A stretch of 64,000 bases of DNA from Romboutsia ilealis (GTDB taxonomy: Bacteria > Bacillota > Clostridia > Peptostreptococcales > Peptostreptococcaceae): contig NZ_LN555523.1 of NCBI RefSeq assembly GCF_900015215.1, positions 1,163,481-1,227,480 of the forward strand, given 5' to 3'. This document shows, piece after piece, positions 45,700-54,158 of this stretch; within the stretch, counting starts at the first letter, position 1, and each line of letters begins with the position of its first letter. The notes beneath the pieces are model-generated. The model was not told the origin of the DNA. It did no database searches and was given only the letters and a program-made list of their open reading frames with translations. The translations under genes and the position numbers were made by a program.

Positions 45700-46135
45700 T
45701 AAGTTATTTCCACCAGCTCTATAGTTATTAGTAGCTATTAAGAATTCTTGGTCTGAGTCTATAGGTTGTCCATTATAAGTTAAGTTGTATATTCTTGAAG
45801 AATAAGGATTTATCACTTGTCCATTTTTATCATACTTAGGAACTTTAGTTACATCTATTTCATATTCAACTCCATCTAATACGTCAAAGTTGAATGTAGG
45901 GAAATCTCTGTTTATTAAATCTTGTTCTTTAGTCGAGTTAGGGTCTATTGTATTAAACATATTAGCACAGAACTATAACCATTCTTTTACATCTGAACCA
46001 GCTAATTTTATAACTGATACTGCATTATCATAAGTCTCTTATAGCAATGCCTCCTGCTTTTATATCAACATAATTGTCCGCACTGCTTCTTGCTTTAAAT
46101 GGAGCTACTGCTGATAATATTGGAAGGTCATATTA
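45700..46135 (-). pseudogene. Remnant of a 2',3'-cyclic-nucleotide phosphodiesterase/3'-nucleotidase (CpdB-like)
   Basis: The minus strand reads as fragments of a 5-prime-nucleotidase C-terminal domain. From 46135 there is LPILSAVAPFKARSSADNYV and then KAGGIAI; a frame break and stop follow; then AVSVIKLAGSDVKEWL, a stop, and a 102-codon open stretch with [20 protein letters not shown] and [17 protein letters not shown] ending NNYRAGG. The N-terminal catalytic domain and the wall anchor are missing, and at least one frameshift and two stops occur. CpdB-type surface enzymes hydrolyse cyclic and 3-prime nucleotides. This copy is dead. Confidence 0.85.
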
Positions 46136-46485
46136 TAAACATATTTTTTCCAAATACAACCTACTATTTTATTGTTTTTTTGAAAATTTTTATATTTAAT
46201 AAGTTATTTTATGTATATTTATGATGTTTTTTTAATTTTTTATTTTTAAAATATAATTTTATTTTATATTTAATATATATTACTTATACTTTTTATCATA
46301 ATACACATTAATACGAACATTTTAATTAAATTTTCTATTTTTCAATAATCATATTTAACTATCACAATGAATTAATATCATAAGGAGTTATCTAAATAAA
46401 TTAGATAAAGAGATTCTTTTATTAAAACATTAGCTGTATCCCCTAATACATTCCTACTTAATGAACAATCCTCTTCACTTGATTA
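46136..46485. other. AT-rich intergenic stretch
   Basis: About 350 bases of low-complexity AT sequence between the CpdB remnant and the C39-like gene. No gene, clear dyad or promoter with both hexamers was seen. Confidence 0.5.
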
Positions 46486-47082
46486 TTAGGTAATAATTAT
46501 CATACCTCCCTTTTCATCATATCCTGTATCCCATAGATTCTTAAATGAAATCCATCTATATTTTCCATAAGTTGCTATTTTCACAAGTAAATCATCCTCT
46601 GTTTTTTCATATCCAACAATTAAAAACCAATGCCACACTAATTCATTTAGCTTTTTATTTTTATGCTTTAATAAAAGAAATGGTATTGGAATTTCTTTTT
46701 CTATTTGACTTACTACTATTTTTTCACCATCATATACTGAATTTTCCCCACTAAATGGTTCCATCTTTATTTCTTCATCATTGATATCATATAAATATGA
46801 GCTAAAACCATCTATATATAATTGTAAAGTATTTATACCCTTCATTCTTGGATGCAGATATTTTTTCATAATTTTTGAAAACTTAATATAATCCTTTTTT
46901 TGTAAATAATCTATATTAAATGGATATAAATGCTTATTTCCTCTATATAAATTTAAATAAATGCACAAATCACAAGTTGCAATTGCCGCACAGCCTCCTA
47001 ATCTCATCATTGGGTCATAAAACCAATTTTGGTTTCCTCCATATTCGCCTTCTATATTAAAATATGTTAATTCTTTTTTCAT
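46486..47082 (-). CDS. C39-like papain-fold protein, unknown
   Basis: A 198-residue protein without signal peptide. The N-terminus GGNQNWFYDPMMRLGGCAAI has a Gln/Asn followed by a candidate nucleophile Cys (about 31), and the C-terminal part has LVWHWFLIVGYEK with a His (about 151) in the position of C39-like peptidases, then a Gly-rich end. The order Gln-Cys-His suggests a papain-like fold, but I cannot confirm a peptidase. The same arrangement occurs in uncharacterised clostridial proteins. Start ATG; upstream AGGAAA. Flanked by pseudogenes on both sides. Confidence 0.5.
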   Translation of the reverse strand: MKKELTYFNIEGEYGGNQNWFYDPMMRLGGCAAIATCDLCIYLNLYRGNKHLYPFNIDYLQKKDYIKFSKIMKKYLHPRMKGINTLQLYIDGFSSYLYDINDEEIKMEPFSGENSVYDGEKIVVSQIEKEIPIPFLLLKHKNKKLNELVWHWFLIVGYEKTEDDLLVKIATYGKYRWISFKNLWDTGYDEKGGMIIIT

Positions 47083-47250
47083 ACTTGATTTTTCCTTTCT
47101 AATATTATTTATATTATATTAAAACCTTTAATATAATATAAATGCTAAAAATTAATAGTTTATTATAAATATTTATCTTATTTATTCTACATAAAATTAA
47201 TTTTTAAAGTATATTCAACATAATCTTAAAAAATATAATTTACTATAATA

Positions 47251-47278
47251 AAAAGACTATAAATATTTATAGCCTTTT
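47251..47278 (-). terminator. Terminator-like hairpin after the dehydratase/activase pseudogene
   Basis: AAAAG-CTATAAA pairs with TTTATAG-CTTTT around a two-base centre, with one mismatch; T-run follows. Confidence 0.6.
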
Positions 47279-47291
47279 ATTATATAAAACA

Positions 47292-47952
47292 TTATATTAA
47301 TTTTTCTAAAGTATATAAAGCAGCACCTGTAGCACCAACTATTTCAGGTTCTTCACAAATATATAATTTACTACCTATTTTATCGTCAACAGCCTTCACA
47401 ACTCCTAAATTTTTTGCAACTCCACCTGTCATCATAAACTCCTTTTCTTTTAAGTAAAGAATATGATTTAGATGTTATTAAATTATGAATACAATGAATA
47501 ATATCACATTTTTCCTTGTTACTAGCAATTAAAGATATAACTTCAGACTCTGCAAAAACTGAGCACATACTAGTTATTTGAATATTTTAAATTTTGCTTT
47601 TGAGCTAAGTATCTAAAAGTATTTAAATTACCATCACAAGCAAAAGAAGTAGTTACAGCAAATTTAGGTTTAGGTATAACCTTACTATCAATAGCTCCTA
47701 TAAAACCTTTATAATAGGAACAAAGCGTAGGAGCAAATACATTACACTATACAGCCTTATCTGGATTATAAAAGGCTTCTGTGCTCATTTTCATAATAAG
47801 GTGTTCTAATTTTCTATTGCCTTTAGCATATTTTTTATTAGGTATGATATTGGTCCTAAGTTTATTAGCTTAAATTCCAGTACAAATTAAGTTCCAACTT
47901 TATCATTTATATTCTTTTTTATGTAGTTTCTATAGTTTTTTATAATATCCAT
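47292..47952 (-). pseudogene. Decayed 2-hydroxyacyl-CoA dehydratase-type reductase fused by deletion to its activase
   Basis: From ATG 47952 (RBS GGAAGGTG) the minus strand encodes MDIIKNYRNYIKKNINDK, then broken frames containing NKLRTNIIPNKKYAKGNRKL, AFYNPDKAV, YYKGFIGAIDSKVIPKP and AVTTSFACDGNLNTFRYLA, matching the N-terminus of the HgdB/double-cubane protein family. At about 47570 the similarity jumps to the C-terminal half of an HgdC-type ATPase activase (CSVFAESEVISLIASNKEK, then in another frame TGGVAKNLGVVKAVD and IVGATGAALYTLEKLI). Multiple stops and frameshifts are present. An internal deletion probably removed the rest of both genes, which are usually adjacent in an operon. Confidence 0.8.
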
Positions 47953-48086
47953 TTTACACCTTCCTTTATACATCCCTTTTTTATTCTTAAAAAACAGATA
48001 TTATTCTTTTTGGCATAAATATAGAAGTAAATATTATTTACAGTCCTCAAGTAGTAATTCAATGTACTCTTTAATAATTGCTTAGA

Positions 48087-48235
48087 TTTACATAAAAAAT
48101 TCGCTACGCTCATGTCGCCAACGACTTCGTCCGTTGCTCAAAATCATTTTTACGCTCAAAACCAATTTATTAATATTACTTACATTCAGAAGTTATCCAC
48201 AATTTTTAAAGTATTATAATATCCTTAAGCGTAAA
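48087..48235. repeat. Dispersed repeat, copy 1
   Basis: About 125 bases from 48115 match 57691-57815 almost without gaps (roughly three-quarters identical by eye), from TCGCCAA to the end TTAAGCGTAAAAATA. It includes an inverted pair TTTTTACGCT/AGCGTAAAAA. On the minus strand it begins directly after the T-run of the ABC-F terminator. Non-coding, MITE-like. Confidence 0.6.
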
Positions 48236-48275
48236 AATAGCCCTATATTAGTGAATTCACTAATATAGGGCTATT
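48236..48275 (-). terminator. Perfect 40-base palindromic terminator of the ABC-F gene
   Basis: AATAGCCCTATATTAGTGAA is followed at once by its exact reverse complement. A minus-strand T-run follows. Placed eight bases after the stop codon. Confidence 0.85.
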
Positions 48276-48282
48276 ATCTAGA

Positions 48283-50025
48283 TTAAAGTAACTTAATCAA
48301 TTCTTCTAACTCTTTAGATAAAGTTTTTGCAAGTTCAAAATTAGTATCCATTAAAGCTCTTTCTATCTTAGTTTCAACTAATTTTTTCTTTTGTTCAATT
48401 TCTAAATAATCCTTATCAAAGTAATTAGCATAAATCATCTTTCTAAACTTTCTCATGCTAACCTTTCTAATAGTCTTATCTTCAATCATTAAAACATAGT
48501 CCATACAATTAACTATAAATTGATAATCATGAGAAATCATTAAAATAGCACCATTGTAATTTTGTATAGCCTTCTCAAGTGCCATTTGAGAATAAGTATC
48601 TAAATGGCTTGTAGGTTCATCAAGAAGTAACATATTAGCACGACTTGCTGAAACTTTAGCTAATTGAAGAATATTTCTTTCCCCCCCAGATAAAGAACTT
48701 ATCTTTTGTTTTAAAATATCTTCATTAAAACCATAGCTTGAAATATATCTTCTAACTTCACCATAGTTTTTAAATCCTGCCTCATAAAACTCTTCAAGAA
48801 TTATACTAGACTCATTTAATCCATTTCCTTGCATTTGAGATAAATAACATAGTTCGATATTATCATTTATTTCAATACACTCATTATTGTTTTTAAATAT
48901 TTCTTTCATTAAAGTAGTTTTACCAACACCATTTGTACCGATTATAGCCACTTTATCATTAGACTTAATTTCAAAATTAACATCTTTTAAAAGTACATCA
49001 TCAAAAGTTATTCCAAAATTATTAACTCTTAAAGCAGTAATTTCTTCTTCGATTTCATTGTCAGTAGTTAAGTTTATATAAGGCTCTTTAATATATACAA
49101 ATGGAGCTTTGATTCTACGTTCTTGTAATCTTTCTTGTATTTTAACTCTAGCTTTTAAAGCTCTTCCTCTAGAAGCTTCCGCATTATAAGTTGCTTTTTC
49201 TCTTAATATATTAATTAAAGCTTCATTTCTTGCAATCTCTTCTTCTTCAGCAATAAATATTTCTTGTGTTTCAATTTTAGTTTGAAGTAATGAGAAGTTA
49301 TAATCAATAAATCTTCCATCAAACTCTTGAAGTTCAGTGTTTTCAAGGTGAATAATCTTGTTAAAGCAATTATTAAGTAGATATCTATTATGTGTAATAA
49401 CTAATATTGTTTTCTTGTGAGTATTAATTAAATTTTTAAGAGCATTAAGATTTTCAAAATCTAAAAATACATCTGGTTCATCCATAATCATTAAGTCTGG
49501 ATTATTAAGCATTTCCTTAATAACTTGAATAAGTTTAAATTCCCCTCCACTAAGTTCAGATATCATTTTATCTTTGTGTTTACTTAAGTTTGCAAGATTA
49601 AGTTTTTTATTAATGTTACTTTCATAATCATGCCCATCTATTGCATCAAATTTATCTGAAGCTTCTTGGTACTTTTCTAATAATACTTCAATATCTGAAG
49701 AATTTTCCATTTGTGAACAGATATGTGCTATTTCTTCTTCTAGCCTTATAAATTCTTGTGCTATATATTCAAAAACTGTTGTTTCTTTACTTTTATCACA
49801 TTGTGAAAACTGGCTTACATATCCAATTTTACAATTTTGGTCCATTTCTAAGCTACCATCAAAAAGGTATCTTTCAGGATCCATTATTATATCTATTAAT
49901 GTACTTTTTCCACTACCACTTGCTCCTATAAATGCACAGTGTTGACCTTCTTCTATTGTAAATGAAATATTGTTATATAGATCTTTTTGTGGAAGTGAGT
50001 AAGATAAGTTGTCAACTTTTATCAT
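48283..50025 (-). CDS. ABC-F family ATPase (ribosome-associated, possible antibiotic protection)
   Basis: A 580-residue soluble protein with two ABC domains and no membrane segment. NBD1 has Walker A GASGSGKST (about 30-38), signature SELSGGEFK and DEPDVFLDFEN; NBD2 has GTNGVGKTT, signature SSLSGGERN and DEPTSHLD. The interdomain linker is basic and helical (about 230-310), typical of ABC-F factors that enter the ribosomal E site. The C-terminus is a charged helical tail. Such proteins either relieve stalled translation or displace antibiotics. An intrinsic terminator between its promoter and start suggests induction by attenuation, common for resistance ABC-Fs. The start is ATG 50025 after GAGAGGTAATAAT; the frame is open for seven more codons. 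Confidence 0.9.
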   Translation of the reverse strand: MIKVDNLSYSLPQKDLYNNISFTIEEGQHCAFIGASGSGKSTLIDIIMDPERYLFDGSLEMDQNCKIGYVSQFSQCDKSKETTVFEYIAQEFIRLEEEIAHICSQMENSSDIEVLLEKYQEASDKFDAIDGHDYESNINKKLNLANLSKHKDKMISELSGGEFKLIQVIKEMLNNPDLMIMDEPDVFLDFENLNALKNLINTHKKTILVITHNRYLLNNCFNKIIHLENTELQEFDGRFIDYNFSLLQTKIETQEIFIAEEEEIARNEALINILREKATYNAEASRGRALKARVKIQERLQERRIKAPFVYIKEPYINLTTDNEIEEEITALRVNNFGITFDDVLLKDVNFEIKSNDKVAIIGTNGVGKTTLMKEIFKNNNECIEINDNIELCYLSQMQGNGLNESSIILEEFYEAGFKNYGEVRRYISSYGFNEDILKQKISSLSGGERNILQLAKVSASRANMLLLDEPTSHLDTYSQMALEKAIQNYNGAILMISHDYQFIVNCMDYVLMIEDKTIRKVSMRKFRKMIYANYFDKDYLEIEQKKKLVETKIERALMDTNFELAKTLSKELEELIKLL

Positions 50026-50048
50026 ATTATTACCTCTCTTGGTCATTT

Positions 50049-50077
50049 AAAAAGAGCTTATAAAATAAGCTCTTTTT
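50049..50077 (-). promoter_or_regulatory. Leader terminator (attenuator) before the ABC-F gene
   Basis: Perfect 12-bp hairpin AAAAAGAGCTTA/TAAGCTCTTTTT with a five-base loop and terminal T-run, 24 bases upstream of the start and downstream of the promoter at 50108-50136. Placed so that it would stop transcripts before the gene unless relieved. A start-stop ATGTAA lies between promoter and hairpin. Confidence 0.7.
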
Positions 50078-50107
50078 AGTTACATTATTTTTTAATTTAC
50101 TTTTGTT

Positions 50108-50136
50108 AGCATAACACTTTTTTCGACTAATTTCAA
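50108..50136 (-). promoter_or_regulatory. ABC-F gene promoter
   Basis: Minus strand: TTGAAA (50136-50131), 17 bases, TATGCT (50113-50108). Confidence 0.65.
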
Positions 50137-50261
50137 TCATTTTTGATGTTAGATATATAATTTCCTTTTATATATAGTATTTAATGCAAAGCACAATCTA
50201 TTTCATGTAATAACAAGCTGATATGTTAAACTTGTAATTTTTAAGTCAATTGAAATAACAA

Positions 50262-51623
50262 TTAATCTATAATTATTTTCCAAGGTCCTTTAATTTCATA
50301 TTCACTTCCTAATACTTTTATAAATAACTTATCATCATTTTGCTTTGGTAATTTAAAGGTTATAGTTCTATTTCCATCTTTTGAAATATTTCCTGAAAGA
50401 CCTTCCTCAAACCAATTTTCTGCTTTTGTTGTAATACTATTTCCAGCTGGTACTACTACACATTCTAACATTTTTACTTCCCTATCTTTATTATCTGGAT
50501 AATGTAGTTCAATAGTATAGTACTCACCTTCTCTTTGGATACTCACTATATTTACGTGTGGATTTGCTTTCATAAACATTTCATCTTCATTATTTATCAT
50601 TATGTTTTTATTAATATCTATCTTATCCTCATTAGTAGGTATCGGTAGTTCTACTATATCACTGCTATTTATCCCTTCAGGTATTACTATATTTATAGAT
50701 GGTATCTCCAGGGTAAAAGGTTTCTTAAGATTTGTTATATCTATACAGTATCTATTATCAGTTAATAAGTCTGTCCCTTCTTCTAATTTTCCTTTTGATA
50801 TATTTCCATCTCTATCTTTTAAAGTTATAATACCTTCTATTGTTCTATCTAAATCATAATTAGTAGGATATGGAGATACTCCATAATTTACTACCATATT
50901 TTCTTTAGGTAAGTTATCTAATAATGTTACATATAGTTTATTATTTTCTTCATCAACTATCGCCGTTATTTCTATATTTTTATTAAATGCACTATATCCT
51001 AATTCACTAATATTATTTACCTGCTTAGCTTTACTTAGCTTACAGTTAAATATTGCCTTATTTCCATTATCTAAAGTAAATTCTAGTTCTACATTTTTTT
51101 CATTGTACTTTTTATCATATTCAAAAAAATAATTTCCTCTCCAAGAGGCATAGGAGCTTGTATCATATATTTTTGTAATATTACATGTATTACTTTTTAG
51201 TTTATATTTGTTAATTTTAATTGTAGCCTCATTACTAGGTAATTGACCATTTCCTTCTACACTTACTATTATCATTTTATTTTTTACGTCATAACTAAGT
51301 TCCTTTAATGTTACTTTTCTACTTCCTATTTTTTTATTTATAGTTTTTTCTAATAGATATATAGTACTATCGGTACTTATTATATTTCCTGTACTTGGTA
51401 TATAGGTATAAAACATATCTTTTAAAGCCTTTATACTAAGAGGTGTTATGCTTAGAAATATTATCACAGATGCAGCTGCAATAACTTTTTTATTGTTAAT
51501 TGTTTTTTTATTACTTAAACTTTTTAAAGTTTCATCTATCCCTTTAGATATATTTCTTGGAACTACAATATCATCATTTTCTTGTAATATTTGTTTTATC
51601 TTTGTATCTGGTTTTTTATTCAT
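50262..51623 (-). CDS. Anti-sigma factor, DUF4179 type
   Basis: A 453-residue single-pass membrane protein. A short cytoplasmic N-terminus (about 1-55) precedes one membrane helix (VIAAASVIIFLSITPLS, about 48-64). The large extracytoplasmic part begins SIKALKDMFYTYIPSTG, the hallmark of DUF4179 anti-sigma factors, and is beta-rich. It should sequester the ECF sigma factor encoded one base upstream in the same operon and release it on an envelope signal. Start ATG 51623 follows GAGGAGGTG; the frame is open six codons above, inside the sigma gene. Confidence 0.88.
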   Translation of the reverse strand: MNKKPDTKIKQILQENDDIVVPRNISKGIDETLKSLSNKKTINNKKVIAAASVIIFLSITPLSIKALKDMFYTYIPSTGNIISTDSTIYLLEKTINKKIGSRKVTLKELSYDVKNKMIIVSVEGNGQLPSNEATIKINKYKLKSNTCNITKIYDTSSYASWRGNYFFEYDKKYNEKNVELEFTLDNGNKAIFNCKLSKAKQVNNISELGYSAFNKNIEITAIVDEENNKLYVTLLDNLPKENMVVNYGVSPYPTNYDLDRTIEGIITLKDRDGNISKGKLEEGTDLLTDNRYCIDITNLKKPFTLEIPSINIVIPEGINSSDIVELPIPTNEDKIDINKNIMINNEDEMFMKANPHVNIVSIQREGEYYTIELHYPDNKDREVKMLECVVVPAGNSITTKAENWFEEGLSGNISKDGNRTITFKLPKQNDDKLFIKVLGSEYEIKGPWKIIID

Positions 51624-51624
51624 A

Positions 51625-52140
51625 TTACAGCACCTCCTCATTTATACTAAGTATTTTTTTTAGCTTTTTTCTTGCCCTTGATAATCTTGACTTTATTGTT
51701 CCTTGTGGTATATTTAAACTTTCTGATATATCTTTTATGCTCATATCTTCATAATAGTAAAGAATCACTATTATTTTTAAATCACTATCTAAATTATTTA
51801 TACTCTCTTTTAAATCTAATTTGTATGATTCTTCTATTTTTAACTCTCCTGTAATTTCCATATCTAAGTTCATTATTTTTTTATTCTTTTTTAATAGGGC
51901 ATTACATTTATTTATAAGTATTTTTATTAACCATGTTTTAAAATACTCTTCTTGTCTTAAATCTTTTATACTTATGTAGGATTGAAGTATAGCCTCTTGT
52001 ATACAATCTAGAGCATCTTCTTCATTTTTAGTCATAGTGATAGCTACTTTATATAAATCTTTTTCATAAGCTTTAATTAATGTTGAAAAAGCTAAGTTAT
52101 TTCCTTTTTTGCTTTTTCTTACAAGTTTTATTTCATCCAT
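51625..52140 (-). CDS. ECF RNA polymerase sigma factor
   Basis: A 171-residue ECF sigma factor. Region 2 (about 15-80) shows LAFSTLIKAYEKDLYKVAIT, and DALDCIQEAILQSYISIKDL. Region 4 (about 115-165) shows KIIVILYYYEDMSIKDISES and GTIKSRLSRARKKLKKIL. The start chosen is ATG 52140 (MDEIKLV), with CAGGGG nine bases upstream; the frame is open nine codons higher. The anti-sigma gene follows directly. The regulon is unknown; autoregulation is likely for this arrangement. Confidence 0.92.
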   Translation of the reverse strand: MDEIKLVRKSKKGNNLAFSTLIKAYEKDLYKVAITMTKNEEDALDCIQEAILQSYISIKDLRQEEYFKTWLIKILINKCNALLKKNKKIMNLDMEITGELKIEESYKLDLKESINNLDSDLKIIVILYYYEDMSIKDISESLNIPQGTIKSRLSRARKKLKKILSINEEVL

Positions 52141-52277
52141 CTTATTCATCCCCTGCTGTGTATTCATTATTCTTATATTAGATGTAATTTAAGCCATATT
52201 GGTTCACGTAATTTTATTTTTTTATAAAATATTTAATATAAATCATATATTTTAACTTATTCATTCTGTAAATAAAA

Positions 52278-52316
52278 ATAAGGCAAGACGATTATTTAAT
52301 AAATATCTTGCCTTAT
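52278..52316 (-). terminator. Terminator after the Rpn nuclease gene
   Basis: ATAAGGCAAGA and TCTTGCCTTAT pair exactly around a 17-base loop, directly beyond the stop codon. Confidence 0.7.
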
Positions 52317-52319
52317 AGT

Positions 52320-53216
52320 TTATATATTATTTTTTATGTTTAATATCTCATTTTCAGAAAGACCCGTAGCAAGTATAATTTCATTTATAGGTATCCCCAT
52401 ATCTAAAAGGTTTTTAGCTACTTTTTCTATTCCTTTTTCTATTCCTTTTCGTTCAGCTTCATTTAATGCACTATTTTTATCTTTTAAAGTTTTAGATCTC
52501 ATTTCATAAAGTAATCGTTGCTCTTTATCATTACTAATTCTGATAAGTTCATCCTTTGCTTCCCTTATTTCTGAAATAGTTAGTTCAAGACTTCTAACTT
52601 TTTCACTTTCAGGATTTTTTAAAAACTCCATCCACGCAACAAGCATGTCTTTTTCATCACTATCCTCTGATAACTTAGGTATTTCTATAAAATGAATTTC
52701 TTGTATATTAGTTAATTCTTCATTAGTTTCAATTTCTTTTAATATATATCCATTGTGGAATCTATTATTATCTAAATATTTAAAGTTTAATATATTAATA
52801 CAAATAGTTCTTTCTAGTTTAGAATAATCATCACCTTCATTTAATTGTTCTTCATACATTTTACTCCAATAGTATAAACTTCTTTTTATCATATTGTATT
52901 CATTTTTGAGTAACGGATGTTCCTGAAACGGTAGTGAAGGAATATCGTTGACGAGATGATTGAAATGAATTTTTAACTGTATTTCAATATTAATAATTTC
53001 ATTTTTATTAGTTCTAGCCTTTATATCAAGTCTTGAAAATTTATCATCTAAAAATTCTTTTTCTAAGTCTGAATTTCTAATTTCTACATTGCTTATCGGA
53101 TTTATAGGTTTTAGTATAGCATTTAAAAAAGATATCAATACTCTAGGATGTTTTTCTGAGCCAAATATTTTTTTAAATACAAAATCTATTTTAGGATCAA
53201 GTAGTCCTCTATTCAT
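52320..53216 (-). CDS. Rpn-family PD-(D/E)XK nuclease / recombination-promoting protein
   Basis: A 298-residue Rpn/PDDEXK_2 protein. The N-terminus DPKIDFVFKKIFGSEKHP and LISFLNAIL are diagnostic. The nuclease core is SRLDIKARTNKNEIINIEIQ (about 61-80; D-x...ExQ). The helical region has MIKRSLYYWSKMYEEQL. The C-terminal repeat tail is AERKGIEKGIEKVAKNLL and GLSENEI. Such proteins promote RecA-independent recombination and are often multicopy. It contains an unusual insertion at residues about 83-103, directly after the catalytic ExQ, absent from family members as I remember them (listed separately). Start ATG after AAGGAGATG. Confidence 0.9.
   Translation of the reverse strand: MNRGLLDPKIDFVFKKIFGSEKHPRVLISFLNAILKPINPISNVEIRNSDLEKEFLDDKFSRLDIKARTNKNEIINIEIQLKIHFNHLVNDIPSLPFQEHPLLKNEYNMIKRSLYYWSKMYEEQLNEGDDYSKLERTICINILNFKYLDNNRFHNGYILKEIETNEELTNIQEIHFIEIPKLSEDSDEKDMLVAWMEFLKNPESEKVRSLELTISEIREAKDELIRISNDKEQRLLYEMRSKTLKDKNSALNEAERKGIEKGIEKVAKNLLDMGIPINEIILATGLSENEILNIKNNI
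52908..52970 (-). other. In-frame insertion within the Rpn gene
   Basis: Residues about 83-103 (IHFNHLVNDIPSLP then FQEHPLL) split IEIQLK from NEYNMIKRS. Codons here (CTC, GTC, AAC, CCG) are GC-richer than the neighbouring sequence. The length keeps the frame. An incomplete inverted repeat TTCCT...AGGAA lies inside. Confidence 0.55.
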
Positions 53217-53345
53217 ACATTCATCTCCTTTTATCTTGTGATTATATTTTTATTATATCATACTTATTAAATTTATACTTTATCATGCTACTATAAGAAA
53301 TAATTATAATAGATATATTTATTACAAATTTATAATTTAAACACA

Positions 53346-53382
53346 AAAATACCCCGTCGTAGAATCCGACGGGGGGTATTTT
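53346..53382 (-). terminator. Terminator of the nag operon
   Basis: A GC-rich hairpin: AATACCCCGTCG pairs with CGACGGGG...TATT, with two extra G bases, followed by a T-run on the minus strand. Confidence 0.85.
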
Positions 53383-53393
53383 CACTCAAATAA

Positions 53394-54143
53394 TTATGCT
53401 ATTTTATAGTCTTCTTCCTTTAAAAACTTAGCAGCTTCTTTATCTAATATTAAAACTATATCACTATGAAACTGTAATATAGATGCTGGTACTTCAGGTA
53501 CTACCTTTCCATATACAGTATTGTAAATAGCTTCAGCTTTATTTTCTCCTGTTGCAACTAACATTATCTTTTTACTTTTAAATATTGATCCTACTCCCAT
53601 TGTTATTGCTTTTTTAGGAACATCTTCTATATTATCAAAGAATCTTGAGTTTGCTTCTATTGTAGAGTCTTCTAACTGTACTAAATGAGTTCCCTTTTCA
53701 AAATTTATTGTTGGCTCATTAAACCCTATATGTGCATTATTTCCTATTCCTAATACTTGTATATCTACTCCACCAGCTTCTTTAATAAGTTCATCATATC
53801 TTTCACATTCAGCATCAACATCATCTGTCATACCATTTGGTATGTGTATATTTTCTGGATTTATATTTATATGGTCAAATAAATTTTTATACATAAAATA
53901 ATGATAGCTTTGGTCATTTTCTTTAGGTAAGTTATAATATTCATCTAAATTAAATGTTCTCACTTCTGAAAAATCAATATCCCCTTTTTTATTAAGACTT
54001 ACTAAATTTTCATACATTCCTATAGGTGTAGAACCTGTTGCAAGACCTAAAACTGAATTTGGCTTTAAAGTAACTTGACTTAATATCATTTGTGCAGCTT
54101 TTTTACTTACTTCTTCATAATTTTCACAAACTATTATTCTCAT
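53394..54143 (-). CDS. nagB: Glucosamine-6-phosphate deaminase
   Basis: Converts glucosamine-6-phosphate to fructose-6-phosphate and ammonia, the last step of amino-sugar breakdown. 249 residues. It starts MRIIVCENYEEVSKKAAQ; the phosphate loop is LGLATGSTPIGMYENL (about 33-48), the catalytic Asp lies in TFNLDEYY (about 67), then GIGNNAHIGFNEP (about 130-142) with the catalytic His, and later VATGENKAEAI. I use ATG 54143, preceded by GGGGTGA; a GTG three codons above overlaps that site. Fifteen bases from nagA, in the nagR-nagA-nagB operon. Confidence 0.97.
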   Translation of the reverse strand: MRIIVCENYEEVSKKAAQMILSQVTLKPNSVLGLATGSTPIGMYENLVSLNKKGDIDFSEVRTFNLDEYYNLPKENDQSYHYFMYKNLFDHININPENIHIPNGMTDDVDAECERYDELIKEAGGVDIQVLGIGNNAHIGFNEPTINFEKGTHLVQLEDSTIEANSRFFDNIEDVPKKAITMGVGSIFKSKKIMLVATGENKAEAIYNTVYGKVVPEVPASILQFHSDIVLILDKEAAKFLKEEDYKIA

Positions 54144-54158
54144 ATAATTCACCCCAAA

